Positions 1-7,279 of a DNA stretch of 15,445 bases are shown in pieces. Source of the DNA: an uncultured Clostridia bacterium (GTDB lineage Bacteria > Bacillota_A > Clostridia > Oscillospirales > Oscillospiraceae); the NCBI GenBank assembly GCA_946405325.1, contig CAMJGU010000001.1, positions 1-15,445 on the forward strand, given 5' to 3'. The notes below the pieces were generated by a model, which saw only the letters and a list, made by a program, of their open reading frames with translations, ran no database searches and was not told the origin of the DNA. Every line of letters starts with the position of its first letter. The stretch's first letter is position 1. Both the position numbers and the translations under genes were made by a program.

Positions 1-1160
1 GCGGCAACATCATCCGCGAGATCGCGGAGTACGGCGCGGAGCAGGCCAAAAAGGTAGGCGCGGAAAACGTCTACAACTTCACCATCGGTTCTCCCAGCAT
101 CGATCCCCCCTCCATCGTCCGCGAGACGATGGAGCGCTATCAGAACACCGTCCCCGCGGCAAAGCTCTACACCTACGCGCCCGCGCCGGGGTACCCGGCG
201 GTGCGGCAGAAGATCGCGGCGTATCTCACCGAGACCTACGGCGTGGATTACCGCGCTCAGGACGTGATCGTGACCTGCGGCACGTCGACCTGCCTTGCGG
301 TGCTCACGCGAGTCTTGCTCTCCGGCGGCGGGAAGGCGATGACCTTCGCGCCCTACTTCATGGACTATAAGTACTATGCCGAGTCCGTGGGCTCCACCCT
401 CATCGAGTGCCCCACTGAGCCGGGGACCTTCCAGCTCGACGTCGCCGCGGCGGAGAAGTATCTCACGCCGGACACGATGATGCTCGTCATCAACACCCCC
501 AACAACCCCTCAGGCGTGGTATTCACCCGCAAGCGGCTGGAAGGGCTCGCCGCGCTTTTGGAGCGCAAGCAGAAAGAATACGGCCACCCGATCTACATCG
601 TGGCGGACGGCCCGTACCGCGAGCTGGTCTACGACGGGCAGGAGACGGTGTATATCCCGTCGATCTACCGCAACACCATCGACTGCTACTCGTTCAGCAA
701 GGGCATGTCGCTCCCCGGCGAGCGCGTGGGCTTCTTGGCGATGACCAAGGACGTGGACGACTACGCCGACATCATGTCGGCGTGCATGGGCGTCATCCGC
801 GCGTTTGGCTACATCTGCGTGTCGTCGATGTGGCAGCAGGTGGCGGTGGACTGCATCGGAGCCACCAGCGACATCTCGGCATACAAGAAAAATCGCGACC
901 TGCTCTACGGCTCGCTCACGGACATGGGCTACACCTGCGTCCATCCCGACGGGGCGTTCTACCTCTTCATGAAGACGCCGGAGCCGGACGCGGAGGCGTT
1001 CGCCCGCCGCGCGATGAAGGAAAACCTGCTCGTCGTCCCCGGCGACCCCTTCGGCACGCCGGGCTACGTCCGCGTCGCGTACTGCGTGGGCCACGACGTG
1101 ATCGAGCGCTCGCTCCCGACGTGGAAAAGGCTCGCCGAGGAATACGGACTGAAGAAATAA
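1..1160 (+). CDS. PLP-dependent aminotransferase, class I/II (5' end outside window)
   Basis: The frame is open from base 3, and 42 codons precede the first in-window ATG at 129. Those codons encode the conserved NFTIGSPSIDPP stretch typical of this fold, so the true start lies upstream and only a short N-terminal piece is probably missing. Fold-type I landmarks are visible: NTPNNPSG (about nt 489-515), the ADGPYREL segment holding the cofactor-contacting Asp and Tyr, and the Schiff-base lysine in SFSKG (codon at 699-701). The family moves amino groups between an amino acid and a 2-oxo acid in the cytoplasm using pyridoxal phosphate. The substrate cannot be told from sequence; aspartate-, alanine- or aromatic-type activity are all possible. 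It lies 12 nt upstream of a PNPOx-like gene and is probably co-transcribed with it. Confidence 0.9.
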   Translation, partial: GNIIREIAEYGAEQAKKVGAENVYNFTIGSPSIDPPSIVRETMERYQNTVPAAKLYTYAPAPGYPAVRQKIAAYLTETYGVDYRAQDVIVTCGTSTCLAVLTRVLLSGGGKAMTFAPYFMDYKYYAESVGSTLIECPTEPGTFQLDVAAAEKYLTPDTMMLVINTPNNPSGVVFTRKRLEGLAALLERKQKEYGHPIYIVADGPYRELVYDGQETVYIPSIYRNTIDCYSFSKGMSLPGERVGFLAMTKDVDDYADIMSACMGVIRAFGYICVSSMWQQVAVDCIGATSDISAYKKNRDLLYGSLTDMGYTCVHPDGAFYLFMKTPEPDAEAFARRAMKENLLVVPGDPFGTPGYVRVAYCVGHDVIERSLPTWKRLAEEYGLKK

Positions 1161-1172
1161 AGGAGACTTGCC

Positions 1173-1649
1173 ATGTTTCGCGACGTTGCGCGCTTTAAGC
1201 AGAAGATTTCGGACGCGGAGTGCATTGAGATTTTGAAGAATGAAAAGCGCGGCGTCCTCTCGGTATTGGGCGACGACGGCTACCCATACGGTATGCCGCT
1301 GAACCACTTCTACAACGAAGAGGACGGCAAGCTCTACTTCCACAGCGGCAACCGCGGGCATAAGCTCGACGCGCTGCGCCGCTGCGACAAGGCGTCGTTC
1401 TGCGTCTACGACGCGGGCTTTTACAAGGAGGGCGACTGGGCGCTGAACATCAAAAGCGTCATTGTGTTCGGCCGCGTGGAGTTCATCGAGGACAGGGAGC
1501 GCATTTTTGAGATCTCCCGCCGTTTGAGCCACAAGTTCACGGCGGACGAGGGCTATATCGACTACGAGATCGAACACTCCGGTGCGCGCACGGCGATGTT
1601 TGCGCTCGTACCGGAGCATATGACCGGCAAGCTGGTCAACGAGAAGTGA
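1173..1649 (+). CDS. Pyridoxamine 5'-phosphate oxidase-like (NimA-type split-barrel) flavoprotein
   Basis: This 158-aa protein starts at ATG 1173 with an AGGAG Shine-Dalgarno at 1162-1166, 12 nt after the aminotransferase stop. The first half has the split beta-barrel pattern of the PNPOx-like/NimA group: a GVLSVLGDDGYPYGMPL strand pair, then LYFHSGNRGHKLDAL, where the GHK segment usually contacts the flavin phosphate. A second strand set (NIKSVIVFGRVEFI) and a C-terminal MFALVPEHMTGK follow. Small proteins of this family bind FMN, F420 or haem, and most are not true PdxH; this one lacks the length and C-terminal signature of biosynthetic PdxH. A general flavin-dependent reductase or oxidase role is the safe reading. 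Pairing with a PLP enzyme may be coincidental. Confidence 0.85.
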   Translation: MFRDVARFKQKISDAECIEILKNEKRGVLSVLGDDGYPYGMPLNHFYNEEDGKLYFHSGNRGHKLDALRRCDKASFCVYDAGFYKEGDWALNIKSVIVFGRVEFIEDRERIFEISRRLSHKFTADEGYIDYEIEHSGARTAMFALVPEHMTGKLVNEK

Positions 1650-1650
1650 G

Positions 1651-1678
1651 AAAAAGGCACGCAAATGCGTGCCTTTTT
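1651..1678. terminator. Bidirectional intrinsic terminator between convergent genes
   Basis: A near-perfect palindrome: arm AAAAAGGCACGC at 1651-1662, loop AAAT, arm GCGTGCCTTTTT at 1667-1678. The A-run on one side and T-run on the other make it work on both strands. It sits between the PNPOx-like gene (stop at 1649) and leftward dapA (stop codon 1680-1678), and shares its last base with dapA. Confidence 0.93.
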
Positions 1679-2565
1679 CATGCCTTGACGCCGTAGGCGT
1701 CCATGGCGGCGTAGAGCTGCGCGCGGTGCGCGTCGGAGATGGTGCACAGCGGCAGGCGAAATTCCTCGGCGCACAGTCCCAGATGCGCGAGCGCGGTCTT
1801 GACCGGGATCGGGTTCACCTCACAGAACAGTGCGCGGAGGAGATCGGTCATGCGCAGCTGCAGGACGCCGGCTTTGTGGAGGCTGCCCGACATGGCGAGG
1901 TGCGTCAGCTCCCGCATGTCGCCGGGGATCAGGTTCGCCGCGGTGGAGATCACGCCCGCGCCGCCGAGCGTCATCAGCGCTGCCGTGTCCTCGTCGTTGC
2001 CCGACCAGACGGAGAAGCCGTCGCCGCAGCGATTGAGGGTATCCTGCATCAGCGCGAAATTGCCGCTGGCTTCCTTGACGCCGACGATGTTCGGGTGCTC
2101 CGCGAGGACGGCGTAGGTCTCCGCGGTGCAGGATACGCCGGTGCGGGACGGCACGTTGTAGATGATGACGGGGATTCGGATCGCGTCGGCGATCGCCATA
2201 TAGTGAGCGATCAGCCCCGCCTGCGTCGCCTTGTTGTAGTAGGGCGTCACGACGAGCGCGGCGTCCGCGCCCAGCGCCTCCGCCTCGCGGGAGAGCTCGA
2301 TGGCGTGGGCGGTGTCGTTGGAGCCGGTGCCGACGATGACCGGCGTTTGATGCGCGGCGAGGCCGACGGCGGTTTGAATCAGCGCGGTGCGCTCATTTGA
2401 TCGGAGCGTGGGCGCTTCGCCGGTGGTGGCGCAGACGATCAGCGCGTCGATCCTGGCGTCCAGCTGGCGGCGGACGAGGGCGCGGAACGCGTCCAAGTCC
2501 ACCGCACCTTCGCGAAACGGGGCCACCAGCGCGGTGCCGCAGCCGGTGAACAGAGGTGATTTCAT
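1678..2565 (-). CDS. dapA: 4-hydroxy-tetrahydrodipicolinate synthase
   Basis: This 295-aa class I aldolase condenses pyruvate with aspartate semialdehyde, the first committed step to diaminopimelate and lysine, and so feeds peptidoglycan and dipicolinate synthesis. Catalytic residues are in place: Thr47/Thr48 in CATTGE, Tyr110 in TPYYNK, Tyr136 and Arg141 in IIYNVPSRTG, and the Schiff-base Lys164 in VGVKEASGN. The frame is open further upstream to 2760, but the start at 2565 (MKSPLFTG) gives the normal family length and has a GGCAGGA ribosome-binding site just upstream. The upstream extension would also run through the promoter of the divergent gene. It is the only leftward gene and stands alone rather than with dapB or lysC. 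I could not find a convincing promoter for it in the 103-nt divergent gap. Confidence 0.96.
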   Translation of the reverse strand: MKSPLFTGCGTALVAPFREGAVDLDAFRALVRRQLDARIDALIVCATTGEAPTLRSNERTALIQTAVGLAAHQTPVIVGTGSNDTAHAIELSREAEALGADAALVVTPYYNKATQAGLIAHYMAIADAIRIPVIIYNVPSRTGVSCTAETYAVLAEHPNIVGVKEASGNFALMQDTLNRCGDGFSVWSGNDEDTAALMTLGGAGVISTAANLIPGDMRELTHLAMSGSLHKAGVLQLRMTDLLRALFCEVNPIPVKTALAHLGLCAEEFRLPLCTISDAHRAQLYAAMDAYGVKA

Positions 2566-2616
2566 GTTTTTTCCTGCCTTTCCGAAAACTGACTGGGGGA
2601 ATATGGTCGGTTTTTC

Positions 2617-2645
2617 TTGCCACCGGAGGGATTTTGTTCTATACT
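2617..2645 (+). promoter_or_regulatory. Sigma-A-type promoter for the SpoIID-like gene and queA
   Basis: TTGCCA at 2617-2622 and TATACT at 2640-2645 are separated by exactly 17 nt, each with one mismatch to consensus. The predicted start near 2652 leaves a leader of only about 17 nt, which contains the AAGGGAG ribosome-binding site. The match is to the housekeeping sigma rather than a sporulation sigma. Confidence 0.75.
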
Positions 2646-2668
2646 GTCCCATAAGGGAGCGTGTTTGC

Positions 2669-4318
2669 ATGAAAAAGATAGGGACGACCGTATTCCTGAG
2701 CCTGCTGCTGGCCTGCACCCTCGGTACCGGCGCGCGGGCCATGGAGAATGATATGCTCAAGGTGGGGCTGAAATACGGCTCCGACGCGATGTATTCCGCG
2801 AATCTGCAAAATTACGACAATGCCGGACGGGGCTACCGCTTCGGCTATTACGACGCTGCCCGCGATTTCGTTCCGCTGGGCGCGGAGACGGCGGAGAGCA
2901 AGATCTCGGTGAGCATCGACGAAAACCTCTTCATCTCTGGCTCCAGCTATTACCTGAGCGACGCGAGCTATACCCAGTACATCGGCGCGTACCACTTGCA
3001 GCTCACGCGGCGCTTTGAGACCTTCGACGAGGCGGCGTCGGTCGCGGCGAACTACAGCGGCGGCTTCGTGTGCTTTCTCACCGATCACTATGCCGTGCGG
3101 GTGAACCAGTACCGCACCGAGGAGGGCGTGAACCGCGCCTATGGCGAGTGGACGGGCGCGGACGCGGTGGAGATCGTTTCCCCGAGCCGCACCGGCGTCA
3201 TGGTGACCGTGAGCGGCACCGACCGCATCCTGTTCTACTTCGACTGCGGCGGGCTGCGCTCGCTGGGCGTGGAGCCGCTGAGCAAAAACGGCGAGAAGCC
3301 GGTGACCTGGTTCCGGGGCTATCGCTATTACGGCGGCTTTGAGTACCAGCGCGTGACCGGCGGCAATCTGAGTGTCATCAACGTGGTCAACATCGAGGAC
3401 TACACCAAGGGCTGCGTCGGCTGGGAGATCGGCAACGACAAGCCGCTCGAGGCCATCAAGGCGCAGGCGGTCTGCGCCCGCACCTACGCCGCCATGCAGA
3501 CCCGCCACCGCTCGCAGGGCTTCGACGTCTGCCCGACCGACGACTGTCAGGTGTATCAGGGGACGGCGTCTTCCAACGCGCTGACCGACCGCGCGGTGGA
3601 CGAGACGGCGGGGAAGTACCTCTACTACAATGGCAAGTATGCCGAGGCCTACTACTATTCCTGCAACGGCGGCGCGAGCGAGGACTGCAAGAACGTCTGG
3701 GGCAACGAGGTAGGCTATCTCAAGGGCAAGGCGGATCCCTACGAGGCTTACGTCGCCTCCCGCATCGCGAAGTACAACTGGTCGACCACCTTCACCCGCG
3801 CGGAGATCGCGGCGAAGCTGGCGGCGCGGAACATCAACATCGGCACGATCAAAAACATGTTCGTGTCCGAATACACGCCCAACGGCAACGTCTACGCCCT
3901 GACCTTCGTCGGCTCGAACGGCAACAAGACCGTGTATCGCGAGCAGTGCCGCACGATCCTCAACCTGCGCAGCATGCGCTTTACGGTCGACGGTACGGAG
4001 GGGAACACCTACTTCGTCAACAACAACGCGACCTCCGTCACCGGCATCCAGAGCCTGTTCACCATCTCCGGCAAGGGCGAGGTGGAGCGTTATAGCGGAT
4101 CGCCGACGGACGCCTACGTCATCACGTCGGGCGGCACGGCGAAGCTGCAAAAGGACCCCGCGGCCGTGACGACGAATCAGGAGACCTTCACCGTCACTGG
4201 CAGCGGCTGGGGCCACAACGTCGGCATGAGCCAGTGGGGCGCCACCGCCATGGCGGAGCAGGGCTTCACCTATCAGGACATCCTGCAATTCTATTACACC
4301 GGAGTTACCATCGAATGA
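2669..4318 (+). CDS. SpoIID/LytB domain protein, exported peptidoglycan lytic enzyme
   Basis: This 549-aa protein starts at ATG 2669, preceded by AAGGGAG. The N-terminus ([16 protein letters not shown]) is a signal sequence. It could be cleaved as a lipoprotein at Cys16 (LLAC) or by signal peptidase I after ARA at 22-24. Residues about 105-155 ([15 protein letters not shown] onward) resemble a SPOR-like peptidoglycan-binding repeat. Residues about 230-380 form the SpoIID core: [23 protein letters not shown], with Glu253 aligning with the catalytic glutamate of SpoIID lytic transglycosylases, and a CPTDDC cysteine pair (288/293) where family members hold a zinc site. The C-terminal [13 protein letters not shown] block is diagnostic. 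SpoIID cleaves denuded glycan during engulfment, and LytB-type relatives modulate amidases. The vegetative-type promoter and the distance from other engulfment genes suggest a paralogue rather than SpoIID itself. Confidence 0.9.
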   Translation: MKKIGTTVFLSLLLACTLGTGARAMENDMLKVGLKYGSDAMYSANLQNYDNAGRGYRFGYYDAARDFVPLGAETAESKISVSIDENLFISGSSYYLSDASYTQYIGAYHLQLTRRFETFDEAASVAANYSGGFVCFLTDHYAVRVNQYRTEEGVNRAYGEWTGADAVEIVSPSRTGVMVTVSGTDRILFYFDCGGLRSLGVEPLSKNGEKPVTWFRGYRYYGGFEYQRVTGGNLSVINVVNIEDYTKGCVGWEIGNDKPLEAIKAQAVCARTYAAMQTRHRSQGFDVCPTDDCQVYQGTASSNALTDRAVDETAGKYLYYNGKYAEAYYYSCNGGASEDCKNVWGNEVGYLKGKADPYEAYVASRIAKYNWSTTFTRAEIAAKLAARNINIGTIKNMFVSEYTPNGNVYALTFVGSNGNKTVYREQCRTILNLRSMRFTVDGTEGNTYFVNNNATSVTGIQSLFTISGKGEVERYSGSPTDAYVITSGGTAKLQKDPAAVTTNQETFTVTGSGWGHNVGMSQWGATAMAEQGFTYQDILQFYYTGVTIE

Positions 4319-5340
4319 AAACAAGCGACTTTGACTATGACCTTCCCCCGGAGCTGATCGCCCAGACGCCCACCGAGCGGCGCGACGCGTCGCGCCTGCT
4401 GTGCCTCGACAAGACGACGGGGGCGTTTTCCCACCATCACTTTTACGATCTCCCGGACTTTCTGCGTCCGGGAGACTGTCTGATCCTCAACAATTCCCGC
4501 GTGCTGCCCGCGCGGCTGCTGGGCAATCGCCTGCCGGGCGGCGGCGCGTGCGAGGTGCTGCTGCTCATCGACCGGGGCGAAAACGTCTGGGAGTGCATCG
4601 TGCGCCCGGGCAAGCATCTGCGCGCCGGCGCGAAGATGACGTTCGGAACGGGGGAGCTGACCGCGGAGGTGGCCGAGGTGCTGCCGGACGGCAACCGGCT
4701 GGTGAAGTTCGCCTACGAGGGCATTTTCCTCGAGGTGCTCGAGCGCCTCGGCAAGATGCCGCTGCCGCCGTACATCAAGGCGGAGCTGCAGGACAGAGAG
4801 CGCTACCAGACCGTATACTCCAAGGTCAATGGCAGCGCCGCCGCGCCGACGGCGGGGCTGCACTTTACGCCGGAGCTGTTGGAAAAGATTCAAGCCATGG
4901 GCGTGAAGCTCGGCTATGTGACGCTGCACGTCGGCCTCGGCACGTTCCGCCCAGTGAAGGAGGAGGAGCTGGAGGCGCACGAGATGCACAGCGAATACTG
5001 CGTCATTCCGGCGGAGACGGCGGAGCTCATCAACGAGACGAAGGCGAACGGCGGGCGGGTGATCTGCGTCGGCACGACGTCGTGCCGCACCGTCGAGAGC
5101 TGGGCGGGGGAGGACGGCACGATGAAGCCATCCGCGGGCTGGACGAGCATCTACATCTATCCCGGCTACCGCTTCAAGGTGATGGACGCGCTGGTGACAA
5201 ATTTCCACCTGCCGCAGTCCACGCTGCTGATGCTGGTGTCGGCGCTCGCGGGGCGCGAGCATGTGCTCGCCGCCTACGAGGAGGCCGTGCGGGAGAAATA
5301 CCGCTTTTTCAGCTTCGGCGACGCCATGTTCATCTCCTGA
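4315..5340 (+). CDS. queA: S-adenosylmethionine:tRNA ribosyltransferase-isomerase
   Basis: QueA transfers and rearranges the ribose of S-adenosylmethionine onto preQ1 at tRNA wobble position 34, making epoxyqueuosine. The 341-aa protein has the family's usual length and landmarks: [12 protein letters not shown] at the N-terminus, [29 protein letters not shown], and a C-terminal [16 protein letters not shown]. The ATG at 4315 overlaps the TGA of the SpoIID-like gene as ATGA, with GGAG at 4301-4304 inside the upstream gene, so the two are translationally coupled. The frame is open upstream to 4234, but that segment is out-of-frame reading of the previous gene. Its partner enzyme Tgt is encoded next but behind a terminator and a separate promoter. 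Confidence 0.97.
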   Translation: MKTSDFDYDLPPELIAQTPTERRDASRLLCLDKTTGAFSHHHFYDLPDFLRPGDCLILNNSRVLPARLLGNRLPGGGACEVLLLIDRGENVWECIVRPGKHLRAGAKMTFGTGELTAEVAEVLPDGNRLVKFAYEGIFLEVLERLGKMPLPPYIKAELQDRERYQTVYSKVNGSAAAPTAGLHFTPELLEKIQAMGVKLGYVTLHVGLGTFRPVKEEELEAHEMHSEYCVIPAETAELINETKANGGRVICVGTTSCRTVESWAGEDGTMKPSAGWTSIYIYPGYRFKVMDALVTNFHLPQSTLLMLVSALAGREHVLAAYEEAVREKYRFFSFGDAMFIS

Positions 5341-5359
5341 ACGGGGAAGCGAGATTTTG

Positions 5360-5393
5360 AAAGACGGAGGGCGATTGTTCGCTCTCCGTCTTT
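5360..5393 (+). terminator. Intrinsic terminator after queA
   Basis: A 15-bp stem (5360-5374 with 5379-5393, one G-U pair) closes on a TTGT loop and runs into a T-rich tail (TTTACTATTT). The 3' arm overlaps the -35 element of the next promoter, so the end of one unit and the start of the next are fused. Confidence 0.85.
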
Positions 5394-5419
5394 ACTATTT
5401 GCCGGCGTTGTGGTACAAT
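5391..5419 (+). promoter_or_regulatory. Promoter of tgt with extended -10
   Basis: The -10 is TACAAT (5414-5419), preceded by TGG at 5411-5413 as an extended -10. A weak -35, TTTACT at 5391-5396, lies 17 nt upstream. Predicted start is near 5426. The extended -10 compensates for the poor -35. Confidence 0.6.
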
Positions 5420-5425
5420 CGGCGT

Positions 5426-5504
5426 ACTTTGAGCGATTACAGAGGGTTTACAGATTGTAATATCCCCGTAATCAGTGGATAATCAGTGGAAAGTTGGGGA
5501 AAAC
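5426..5504 (+). other. Structured tgt leader: imperfect hairpin plus tandem repeat
   Basis: The predicted leader holds nested complementary segments: GATTAC 5435-5440 with GTAATC 5468-5473, GGG 5444-5446 with CCC 5464-5466, and TTACA 5448-5452 with TGTAA 5456-5460. Together they form one long imperfect hairpin. It is followed by two copies of AATCAGTGGA (5470-5479 and 5481-5490, period 11 nt). TCCCC at 5463-5467 could instead pair with GGGGA at 5496-5500, which is the ribosome-binding site. The arrangement suggests control of translation; no known riboswitch class is recognised. Confidence 0.4.
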
Positions 5505-6638
5505 ATGTTCCAAGTCATCAAATATGAGGGGAAAGCCCGCCGCGGCCGCTTCTCCTGCGCCCACGGCGGCGAGGTGCAGACGCCGGTGTTCATGAACGTC
5601 GGCACGCAGGCCGCCATCAAGGGCGGGCTGTCCGCCTTTGACCTCAAGGACATCGGCTGCCAGATCGAGCTGTCGAACACTTACCACCTGCACCTGCGTC
5701 CCGGCGATGACGTGGTGCGGCAGATGGGAGGATTGCACAAGTTCATGCGCTGGGACGGCCCGATCCTCACCGACAGCGGCGGATTTCAGGTGTTCTCGCT
5801 CGCGGGCTTGCGCAAGATCAAGGAAGAGGGCGTGACCTTCGCCTCGCACCTCGATGGGCACCGCATCTTCATGGGGCCGGAGGAGAGCATGCGCATCCAG
5901 TCCAACCTCGGCAGCGACATCGCCATGGCGTTCGACGAGTGCGTGGAGAACCCCGCGCCGTATGAGTACGCCAAAGCGTCCTGCGAGCGCACGCTGCGTT
6001 GGCTGGAGCGCTGCAAAACAGAGCATGACAAGCTAAATGCCTTGCCGGATACCGTGAACCCTGAGCAGATGCTTTTCGGCATCAATCAGGGCGCAACGTA
6101 CGCCGATCTTCGCATCTGGCACATGCAGCAGATCGCGAAAATCGACTGCGAGGGCTACGCCATCGGCGGCCTCGCGGTGGGGGAGCCGACGCAGGTGATG
6201 TACGACATCATCGACGCGGTGGAGCCGTACATGCCCAAGGATAAGCCCCGGTATTTGATGGGAGTGGGCACGCCGAGCAACATCATCGAGGGCGTGGCGC
6301 GGGGCGTGGACTTCTTCGACTGCGTGATGCCCGCACGCAACGCCCGCCACGGCAAACTGTTCACGTGGTCGGGCGCACTGAACATCAAGAACGAGAAGTA
6401 CAAGCTGGACGAAAGACCCATCGACGAGCAGTGCGACTGCCCGGTGTGCCGCAATTTCTCCCGCGCGTACCTGCGGCATCTGTTCAAGGCGGACGAGATG
6501 CTGGCGCTGCGCCTCGCGGTGATGCACAACCTGTACTTTTACAACAAGCTCACGCAGCGCATCCGCGACGCGTTGGACGCGGGCGAGTTCGCCGCTTTCC
6601 GCGCGGAATACAGCGGAAAGCTGGACGAGAGGATATAG
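5505..6638 (+). CDS. tgt: tRNA-guanine transglycosylase (queuine/preQ1 type)
   Basis: Tgt exchanges guanine 34 of tRNAs with GUN anticodons for preQ1, the step before QueA. The 377-aa protein shows general-acid Asp90 in LTDSGGFQVFSL, the substrate loop GGLAVGE (221-227), nucleophile Asp272 in FFDCVMPARNARHG, and the zinc set Cys310, Cys312, Cys315 and His341. The start is set at ATG 5505, with TTGGGGA 5494-5500 as ribosome-binding site. A GTG at 5475 is in frame and would add ten residues, but it lies in the repeat-containing leader and has no ribosome-binding site. The gene has its own promoter and is followed by yajC, as in many bacteria. Confidence 0.97.
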   Translation: MFQVIKYEGKARRGRFSCAHGGEVQTPVFMNVGTQAAIKGGLSAFDLKDIGCQIELSNTYHLHLRPGDDVVRQMGGLHKFMRWDGPILTDSGGFQVFSLAGLRKIKEEGVTFASHLDGHRIFMGPEESMRIQSNLGSDIAMAFDECVENPAPYEYAKASCERTLRWLERCKTEHDKLNALPDTVNPEQMLFGINQGATYADLRIWHMQQIAKIDCEGYAIGGLAVGEPTQVMYDIIDAVEPYMPKDKPRYLMGVGTPSNIIEGVARGVDFFDCVMPARNARHGKLFTWSGALNIKNEKYKLDERPIDEQCDCPVCRNFSRAYLRHLFKADEMLALRLAVMHNLYFYNKLTQRIRDALDAGEFAAFRAEYSGKLDERI

Positions 6639-6668
6639 GGACAACCGCGAAACATGGCTGATCGCGAA

Positions 6669-6708
6669 CGCGTTTCGCATGTTTGCGAAAAACCACTTGC
6701 GAAACGCG
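6669..6708. repeat. 11-bp inverted repeat and GCGAAA cluster over the yajC promoter
   Basis: Arms 6669-6679 (CGCGTTTCGCA) and 6698-6708 (TGCGAAACGCG) are perfect complements 18 nt apart, and the right arm covers the -35. The hexamer GCGAAA occurs at 6647, 6685, 6699 and 6706, and inverted at 6673-6678, five times in 65 nt. This looks like an operator or a cluster of binding sites; the binding protein is unknown. Confidence 0.5.
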
Positions 6709-6725
6709 AAAGCATTCGCTATAAT
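6697..6725 (+). promoter_or_regulatory. Sigma-A promoter of yajC
   Basis: TTGCGA (6697-6702) and a perfect TATAAT (6720-6725) stand 17 nt apart. Predicted start is near 6732, giving a leader of about 29 nt. The -35 lies inside the right arm of the inverted repeat 6669-6708, so a bound protein there would block polymerase. Confidence 0.8.
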
Positions 6726-6760
6726 ATGCCTTGACTTTTGATGAAAGGAACTTATTGTTT

Positions 6761-7159
6761 ATGGATGGCACCAGTTTATTGATGATCGTGATGATGATCG
6801 CGATCTTCTATTTCATGCTCATTCGCCCGGAGAACAAGCGCAAGAAGCAGGCGGAGGAGATGCGCAACAGCATCAAGAAGGGCGAGCGCATCACCACCAT
6901 CGGCGGCATGAAGGGCAAGGTCGTGCAGGTCAACGACGATTCCATCGTCTTTGAGACCAGCGAGGATCGCGTCCGCATCGAGATCGCGAAGTGGGGCGTG
7001 CAGTCCACTGAGTCCATGGAGGCGGCGCAGGCGCAGAAGCAGAGCGGCGGCCTCTTCGGCACGAAGAAAAGCGAGCCGAAGGCGGAGGAAACCGCGAGCG
7101 AGCCTGCCGAGAAGGCTGAAAAGGACGACAAGGCGGACTTCGACCCCGAGATCAAGTAA
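6761..7159 (+). CDS. yajC: Preprotein translocase accessory subunit YajC
   Basis: YajC is a small single-pass membrane protein that associates with SecD-SecF at the Sec translocon. This 132-aa copy has one transmembrane helix (residues about 5-21, running into FYFMLIRPENKRKK) and the cytoplasmic KKGERITTIGGMKGKVVQVNDD domain (about 39-60). From about residue 85 there is a low-complexity, charged Glu/Lys/Ala-rich tail (KAEETASEPAEKAEKDDKAD), longer than in minimal family members. The ATG at 6761 with AGGAA at 6746-6750 is chosen because the TTG at 6731, also in frame, overlaps the predicted transcription start. secD and secF do not follow in this window. The gene is bounded by its own promoter and terminator. 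Confidence 0.93.
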   Translation: MDGTSLLMIVMMIAIFYFMLIRPENKRKKQAEEMRNSIKKGERITTIGGMKGKVVQVNDDSIVFETSEDRVRIEIAKWGVQSTESMEAAQAQKQSGGLFGTKKSEPKAEETASEPAEKAEKDDKADFDPEIK

Positions 7160-7173
7160 ACAAGCGTACCGCG

Positions 7174-7203
7174 AAAAAGAACAGCGCAAGCTGTTCTTTT
7201 TTT
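7174..7203 (+). terminator. Intrinsic terminator after yajC
   Basis: Arm AAAAAGAACAGC (7174-7185), loop GCAA, arm GCTGTTCTTTTT (7190-7201) and further T's to 7203. A perfect 12-bp stem with a GNRA-type loop. Confidence 0.93.
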
Positions 7204-7237
7204 ATGGCCCGCGCCATATCCTCTTGTGTGCAGACAA

Positions 7238-7262
7238 CGCGTCCGATACATCAGCGGACGCG
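7238..7262 (+). repeat. 8-bp inverted repeat in leader of the TIGR04086-like gene
   Basis: CGCGTCCG (7238-7245) pairs with CGGACGCG (7255-7262) across a 9-nt loop, 18 nt before the next start codon and just upstream of its AGGGGGG ribosome-binding site. It could be an operator or RNA hairpin. In GC-rich DNA an 8-bp repeat can also arise by chance. Confidence 0.35.
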
Positions 7263-7279
7263 GACAGGGGGGCGTTTTT

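Noticed and set aside
510..1664. A 384-codon antisense frame over the aminotransferase and PNPOx-like genes
   Set aside because: Arg/Val/Ala-rich sequence without motifs, and it crosses the end of two real genes.
2387..2668. N-terminal extension of the SpoIID-like protein
   Set aside because: It would run antisense through the start of dapA; the ATG at 2669 begins a signal peptide and follows a promoter and ribosome-binding site.
2566..2760. N-terminal extension of dapA
   Set aside because: It is not part of the family, and the start at 2565 has a ribosome-binding site and correct length.
2639..4324. A 561-codon open frame antisense to the SpoIID-like gene
   Set aside because: It is rich in Ala, Val, Arg and Asp with no domain, fully overlaps a clearly identified gene, and is typical of antisense frames in GC-rich coding DNA.
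5426..5504. A preQ1 riboswitch in the tgt leader
   Set aside because: The sequence lacks the conserved pseudoknot elements of the preQ1 classes I know; it is reported only as an unclassified structured leader.
5495..5508. 14-nt exact match between the tgt start region and the gap at 7787-7800 as proof of a repeat family
   Set aside because: A single shared 14-mer in a 15-kb window is not far from chance expectation; it is kept only as supporting detail.
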